This document shows, piece by piece, positions 62,693-64,000 of a stretch of DNA of 64,000 nt. Position 1 is the first letter of the stretch. Each line of letters begins with the position of its first letter. The position numbers and the translations under genes were made by a program. The DNA comes from Myxococcales bacterium (GTDB lineage: Bacteria; Myxococcota_A; Bradymonadia; UBA7976; UBA1532): the NCBI GenBank assembly GCA_020633555.1, contig JACKDL010000027.1:1-64000 (forward strand), in the 5' to 3' direction. The notes beneath the pieces are model-generated. The model worked only from the letters and a program-made list of their open reading frames with translations, ran no database searches and had not been told where the DNA came from.

Positions 62693-64000
62693 TCAACTGA
62701 ATCCCAACGCCCGCCCGCCCTGGTACACCGCGAAGGCCGCCAGCCACGCCAGCGTCGTCATGTAGGTGAACAGGAACGCCGGCCAGCCCCAGCCGCCCGA
62801 CTCCCGCTTCACCACCGCGATGGTGCTCATGCACTGGCAGGCCAGGGCGAAGAACACCAGGAGCGCCAGCCCGGTGAGGGGCGTGTGCACGGGGGTGCCG
62901 TCCGGGCGCTTCGCCTCGGCCATCCGCCTGCGCAGCGAGGGGCTCTGCTCGTCGACCTCGCCGCCCACGCCGTAGATGACCCCCATGGTGCTCACGTAGA
63001 CCTCGCGGGCGGCGAAGGCACCCAGCACGCCCACGTTGATGCGCCAGTCGAAGCCCAGCGGCGACATGACGGGCTCCATGGCCTTGCCCAGCTTGCCGGC
63101 GTAGCTGTGCTCGGACTTCGCGGCGGCGATCTGGTGGTCCAGGGTGGCCAGCGCTGTCTCATCGGGCGCCGACTGCGCGGCCACGGCGTCGCGCTGGGCC
63201 TGCAGCGGCTTCACGGCGTCGGGCTCGCGGGGGAACGCCGAAAGGGCCCACATGATCACGGTGAACACCAGGATCACCGAGCCGGCCTCGCGCACGAAGT
63301 CGCCGCTGCGCCGCCACACCAGGCGGGCCACCGACCGGGCCGACGGGATGCGGTAGTCGGGCAGCTCGAGCAGCAGGGGCTCGTTCTTGCCCTTCAGCAC
63401 CGTGCGGCCCATCACGGCCGCGGCCACGAGGGCGATGGCGATGGAGAAGCCGTACATGGCCAGCATCACGAGGCTCTGCTGGCTGAAGACCCCCCACACC
63501 GTGGCGGCCGGCACCGTGGCAGCGATCACCAGCGTGTAGACGGGCAGGCGGGCCGAGCAGGTCATCAGCGGCAGCACCATCATGGTGAGCAGCCGGTCGC
63601 GCCGGCGCTCCAGGGTGCGGGTGCCCATGATGGCCGGGATGGCGCAGGCGAAGCCCGACAGCATGGGCACGAAGGCCCGGCCGTGCAGCCCCACCTTGCG
63701 CATGATGCGGTCCATGAGGAAGGCCACCCGAGCCATGTAGCCCGAGTCCTCCATCAGCCCGATGAACAGGAACAGCAGCGCGATCTGGGGCAGGAACACC
63801 AGCACGTTGCCCACGCCGCCGATCAGCGCGTCCGCCACGAAGTCGGCGGCGATGCCCGGCGGCAGCACGTCGTGGGCCCCGCCGGCCAGCGCGCCGATGG
63901 CGCCCTCGACCAGACCGATGAAGGGATCAGCCCAGGCGAACAGGGCCTGAAAGCACAACGCCATCACCGCCACAAAGGCCCCGAAGCCCACCACCGGGTG
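62693..64000 (-). CDS. feoB: ferrous iron transporter FeoB, membrane domain (cut by window edge)
   Basis: The visible 435 residues are the C-terminal membrane part of FeoB; the N-terminal GTPase lies beyond the right edge. Family features are the opening HPVVGFGAFVAVMALCFQAL, VLVFLPQIALLFLFIGLMED with SGYMARVAFLMDR, HGRAFVPMLSGFACAIPAIM, RDRLLTMMVLPLMTCSARLP and VGVLGAFAAREVYVSTMGVI, matching the two Gate domains. A charged insert of about 60 residues (around EPDAVKPLQAQRDAVAAQSA) precedes the second Gate. The stop is TGA 62693. It imports Fe2+ across the inner membrane. No feoA is visible downstream. Confidence 0.95.
   Translation of the reverse strand, partial: HPVVGFGAFVAVMALCFQALFAWADPFIGLVEGAIGALAGGAHDVLPPGIAADFVADALIGGVGNVLVFLPQIALLFLFIGLMEDSGYMARVAFLMDRIMRKVGLHGRAFVPMLSGFACAIPAIMGTRTLERRRDRLLTMMVLPLMTCSARLPVYTLVIAATVPAATVWGVFSQQSLVMLAMYGFSIAIALVAAAVMGRTVLKGKNEPLLLELPDYRIPSARSVARLVWRRSGDFVREAGSVILVFTVIMWALSAFPREPDAVKPLQAQRDAVAAQSAPDETALATLDHQIAAAKSEHSYAGKLGKAMEPVMSPLGFDWRINVGVLGAFAAREVYVSTMGVIYGVGGEVDEQSPSLRRRMAEAKRPDGTPVHTPLTGLALLVFFALACQCMSTIAVVKRESGGWGWPAFLFTYMTTLAWLAAFAVYQGGRALGFS

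Overview
This window is a very GC-rich bacterial chromosome segment with densely packed genes. Many genes start on GTG, and many overlap their upstream neighbour by 1 or 4 bases. The gene content suggests a delta-proteobacterial lineage, most likely Myxococcota or Bradymonadota. The signs are cysteine-rich lipoproteins, a MopE-type lipoprotein with repeated Dx(D/N)xDG motifs, Hanks-type kinases, a PrkA-YeaH-SpoVR locus, and the order rph - rdgB - tRNAs - tig - clpP - clpX - lon. The taxon is inferred; there is no rRNA gene. No prophage or CRISPR array was found, and the one clear mobile element is an IS110-type insertion sequence.

Layout. 1-1100: no confident gene, but strong hairpins and an array of about four 113-bp tandem repeats that runs up to the stop codon of the next gene. 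1104-4101 (-): protein kinase followed by an NhaC-type antiporter. 4262-6001 (+): a small membrane protein with a probable frameshift and a repeat-containing lipoprotein. 6020-16855 (-): a long operon for TonB-dependent metal uptake. It holds a His-rich lipoprotein, a TonB-dependent receptor, three lipoproteins, a DUF3450 protein, a TtpC-like ExbB, ExbB, ExbD, TonB, a TPR protein and perhaps an outer-membrane protein. Its promoter overlaps an inverted repeat resembling a Fur-family operator. 16976-20815 (+): a giant lipoprotein built of about 17 eight-cysteine modules. 20822-22015: the IS110-like element. 22038-23691 (-): a decayed gene, a frameshifted gene and a pentapeptide-repeat gene. 23958-30336 (+): an operon encoding an FHA/coiled-coil protein, a Ycf46-like AAA ATPase, DUF1257 (Ycf35), DUF2997, an alanine/glutamate-rich coiled-coil protein and an unknown protein. 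30569-35767 (+): RNase E/G with an enormous disordered tail, then a DUF1015 protein. 35761-38217 (-): patatin, VKOR-DsbA fusion and a PII-like protein. 38384-39901 (+): a second kinase.

40091-47147 (-) is a housekeeping block: tRNAs, tig, clpP, clpX and lon. 47201-49454 (-) carries tRNA-Thr, an amidase, rph and rdgB. 49563-51758 (+) is the MopE-type lipoprotein and 51828-53243 (-) a five-S1-domain protein. 53516-60219 (+) encodes PrkA, YeaH and SpoVR, then a PP2C phosphatase and a TPR protein. 60216-62275 carries fdhD (+), mobA (-) and a glutamine amidotransferase (-). The right edge cuts the membrane part of FeoB (-).

The two regions most likely to hold under-described biology are the metal-uptake operon, which has histidine-rich stretches on at least three components and a candidate operator, and the FHA - Ycf46 - DUF1257 - DUF2997 cluster, whose ATPase shares a C-terminal GFRxLE motif with a divergently encoded neighbour. 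Single-base frameshifts at about 4.69, 22.1-22.6 and 29.35 kb are either decay or sequencing errors and should be checked first.
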